The notes below the pieces were generated by a model. The model saw only the letters and a program-made list of their open reading frames with translations. It did not search any database and was not told the DNA's origin. The position numbers and the translations under genes were made by a program. DNA of 64,000 nt from Stenotrophomonas lactitubi (GTDB taxonomy: Bacteria; Pseudomonadota; Gammaproteobacteria; Xanthomonadales; Xanthomonadaceae): positions 1,550,001 through 1,614,000 of the forward strand of contig NZ_PHQX01000001.1 in the NCBI RefSeq assembly GCF_002803515.1, given 5' to 3'. This document shows positions 62,361-64,000 of this stretch, piece by piece (the first letter of the stretch is position 1; each line of letters begins with the position of its first letter).

Positions 62361-62464
62361 AGCCACGCATGGCGTGGCTCTACTGGGCGCGCGCGGGATG
62401 ACGTGCAGCCACGCATGGCGTGGCTCTGCTGCGGCTTTGCAGTAGATCCACGCCATGCGTGGAT
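62361..62464. repeat. Cluster of three SMAG-like palindromes
   Basis: AGCCACGC-ATG-GCGTGGCT occurs at 62361-62379 and again at 62407-62425, and ATCCACGC-CAT-GCGTGGAT at 62446-62464, the last preceded by GTAG (62442-62445). They separate the receptor gene from the copper ATPase gene. Confidence 0.75.
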
Positions 62465-62489
62465 GGGCCGCTGGCCGGGCGGGGTGGAT

Positions 62490-62520
62490 TTGACCTTCCC
62501 ACGATGGCAAGGTCTAGGCT
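62490..62520 (+). promoter_or_regulatory. CueR-type promoter/operator of the copper ATPase gene
   Basis: TTGACC (-35, 62490-62495) and TAGGCT (-10, 62515-62520) are 19 bp apart, the lengthened spacer diagnostic of MerR-family control. The spacer contains the dyad GACCTTCCC...GGCAAGGTC (8 of 9 pairs), closely matching the E. coli CueR site at copA. Confidence 0.85.
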
Positions 62521-62556
62521 GGTCATCTCTCCAGATGGAACCAGGGAAACCAGGCC

Positions 62557-64000
62557 ATGAGCACCTCTAGCGTTACCGCCGTCCCCGGGACGGCTTCCAC
62601 CCTCAGCCTGCCGATCGAAGGCATGACCTGCGCCAGCTGTGTTGGCCGGGTCGAAGCGGCCCTGGCCAAGGTCGAGGGGGTCGCCAGCGTGTCGGTCAAC
62701 CTGGCCACCGAGCGCGCGGACATCCGCTCCTCTGGCCCGGTCGACCGCGACGCTTTGATCCAGGCGGTGGAAAGCGTGGGTTATGAGGTACCGGCGGCGA
62801 CCACCGAACTGGCCGTGGAAGGCATGACCTGCGCGTCCTGCGTCGGCCGCGTGGAGCGCGCGCTGTTGGCGGTGCCGGGTGTCAGCCAGGCCAGCGTCAA
62901 CCTGGCCACCGAACGAGCGACCGTGCGCGGCGTCGCTGGCATCGACGCACTGGTGGCGGCGATCGACAAGGTCGGCTACGCGGCGCACGCGATCGATGGC
63001 GGCACCCAGGTCGATGAGGAAGCGGCGGAAAAGAAGGATGCCGAGCGGGTGGCGCTGAAACGCGACCTGATCCTGGCCAGCGTGCTGGCAGCACCGGTGT
63101 TCGTGCTGGAAATGGGTTCGCACCTGATTCCCGGCATGCATCACTGGGTGATGTCCACGATCGGCCTCCAGGCCAGCTGGTACCTGCAGTTCGTGCTGAC
63201 CACGCTGGTCCTGGCCATTCCCGGCCGGCGCTTCTACCAGAAGGGCTTCCCGGCGCTGCTGCGCTTGGCGCCGGACATGAACTCGCTGGTGGCGGTGGGT
63301 ACCGCGGCGGCGTTCGGCTATTCGGTCGTGGCCACCTTCATCCCGCACCTGTTGCCGGCGGGCACGGTGAATGTCTACTACGAAGCGGCGGCAGTGATCG
63401 TCGCGCTGATCCTGCTCGGCCGGTTCCTGGAGGTGCGCGCGAAAGGCCGCACGTCAGAGGCGATCAAGCGCCTGGTCAACCTGCAGGCCAAGGTGGCGCA
63501 CGTCAGCCGCGAAGGGCGTATCGTCGATATCCCGATCAACGAGGTACTGCTGGGCGACCTGCTGGAAGTGCGTCCGGGCGAGCGCGTGCCGGTGGATGGT
63601 GAGGTGACTGAAGGTCGCAGCTTCGTCGACGAGTCGATGATCACCGGTGAGCCGATCCCGGTGGAGAAGTCGGCAGGCAGCGGCGTGGTCGGCGGCACCG
63701 TCAACCAGAAGGGCGCACTGACCCTGCGTGCGACGGCGGTGGGTGGGCAGACCATGCTGGCGCAGATCATCCGTCTGGTTGAGCAGGCGCAGGGCTCCAA
63801 GCTGCCGATCCAGGCCGTGGTCGACAAGGTGACGCTGTGGTTCGTGCCGGCGGTGATGCTGGCGGCCCTCGCTACGTTCCTGGTGTGGCTGATCTTCGGG
63901 CCGTCGCCGGCGCTGACCTTCGCGCTGGTCAATGCCGTGGCCGTGCTGATCATTGCCTGCCCGTGCGCCATGGGGCTGGCGACGCCGACCTCGATCATGG
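62557..64000 (+). CDS. copA: Copper-exporting P1B-type ATPase, N-terminal part (cut by the right edge)
   Basis: 481 residues are visible. Two heavy-metal-associated domains ([19 protein letters not shown] and [19 protein letters not shown], about residues 17-80 and 85-150) each carry CxxC. Membrane helices follow, then the actuator loop with [14 protein letters not shown] (TGE), and the ion-path motif [16 protein letters not shown] (CPC) at the very end. The phosphorylation and ATP-binding domains are beyond the window. It pumps Cu(I) out of the cytoplasm. The CueR-type promoter upstream supports copper as substrate. The start at 62557 gives the usual short N terminus. Confidence 0.96.
   Translation, partial: MSTSSVTAVPGTASTLSLPIEGMTCASCVGRVEAALAKVEGVASVSVNLATERADIRSSGPVDRDALIQAVESVGYEVPAATTELAVEGMTCASCVGRVERALLAVPGVSQASVNLATERATVRGVAGIDALVAAIDKVGYAAHAIDGGTQVDEEAAEKKDAERVALKRDLILASVLAAPVFVLEMGSHLIPGMHHWVMSTIGLQASWYLQFVLTTLVLAIPGRRFYQKGFPALLRLAPDMNSLVAVGTAAAFGYSVVATFIPHLLPAGTVNVYYEAAAVIVALILLGRFLEVRAKGRTSEAIKRLVNLQAKVAHVSREGRIVDIPINEVLLGDLLEVRPGERVPVDGEVTEGRSFVDESMITGEPIPVEKSAGSGVVGGTVNQKGALTLRATAVGGQTMLAQIIRLVEQAQGSKLPIQAVVDKVTLWFVPAVMLAALATFLVWLIFGPSPALTFALVNAVAVLIIACPCAMGLATPTSIM

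Overview
The window is a high-GC chromosome segment that looks like Stenotrophomonas (S. maltophilia group) or a close Xanthomonadaceae relative. The reasons are the gene content (a thr operon with a threonine-rich leader, a complete his operon preceded by a TrpR-family repressor, paired envelope and TonB genes) and scattered GTAG-associated palindromes like the SMAG repeats of S. maltophilia. This placement rests on recognition, not on a database search.

Layout. 1-9.9 kb: a group-4-capsule-like exopolysaccharide locus. A WcaJ/GumD-type initiating glycosyltransferase runs off the left edge. Divergent from it are a low-molecular-weight tyrosine phosphatase and a Wzc/Etk kinase. Converging on these is an operon on the minus strand: GfcA-like, Wza, GfcB, GfcC, GfcD/YjbH, preceded by a PAP2-family protein. 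9.9-15.5 kb: tRNA-Arg(CCU) and a decayed integrated element bounded by 49-bp direct repeats. It holds an integrase remnant, broken phage structural genes, a chimeric SRAP fragment and two secreted-protein cargo genes, one an amidase. 15.6-26.4 kb: a GNAT enzyme, a 36-residue membrane peptide and a striking two-gene operon: a 2058-residue repeat protein (DUF11-like, OmpA-like C terminus) and a 1233-residue outer-membrane barrel.

26.5-34.4 kb: a signalling block with a minus-strand kinase/receiver pair, a divergent operon of hybrid kinase, CheR, CheB and receiver-kinase, and a BLUF photoreceptor. 34.4-38.5 kb: ArsR/BigR-like regulator with its likely operator and PmpA/PmpB sulfur transporter halves, an Ntn hydrolase, an AraC regulator and an EamA exporter. 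38.6-43.6 kb: thrL-thrA-thrB-thrC. 43.7-46.3 kb: an FNR-type regulator, hisS and a lipoprotein. 46.6-54.1 kb: TrpR-like gene, then hisGDCBHAF-IE, nearly all joined by short overlaps. 54.1-62.3 kb: calcineurin-like phosphoesterase, small conserved protein, glucokinase, a Tat-exported N4-(beta-N-acetylglucosaminyl)-L-asparaginase, CutC and a TonB-dependent receptor, suggesting glycan-fragment uptake. 62.5-64 kb: a copper P-type ATPase, cut by the right edge, behind a promoter with the 19-bp spacer typical of CueR control.

The most notable items are the repeat-protein/barrel pair, the tRNA-bounded remnant with secreted cargo, the threonine leader, a TrpR-like operator before the histidine genes, and an operator-like motif shared by the glucokinase and TonB-receptor promoters.
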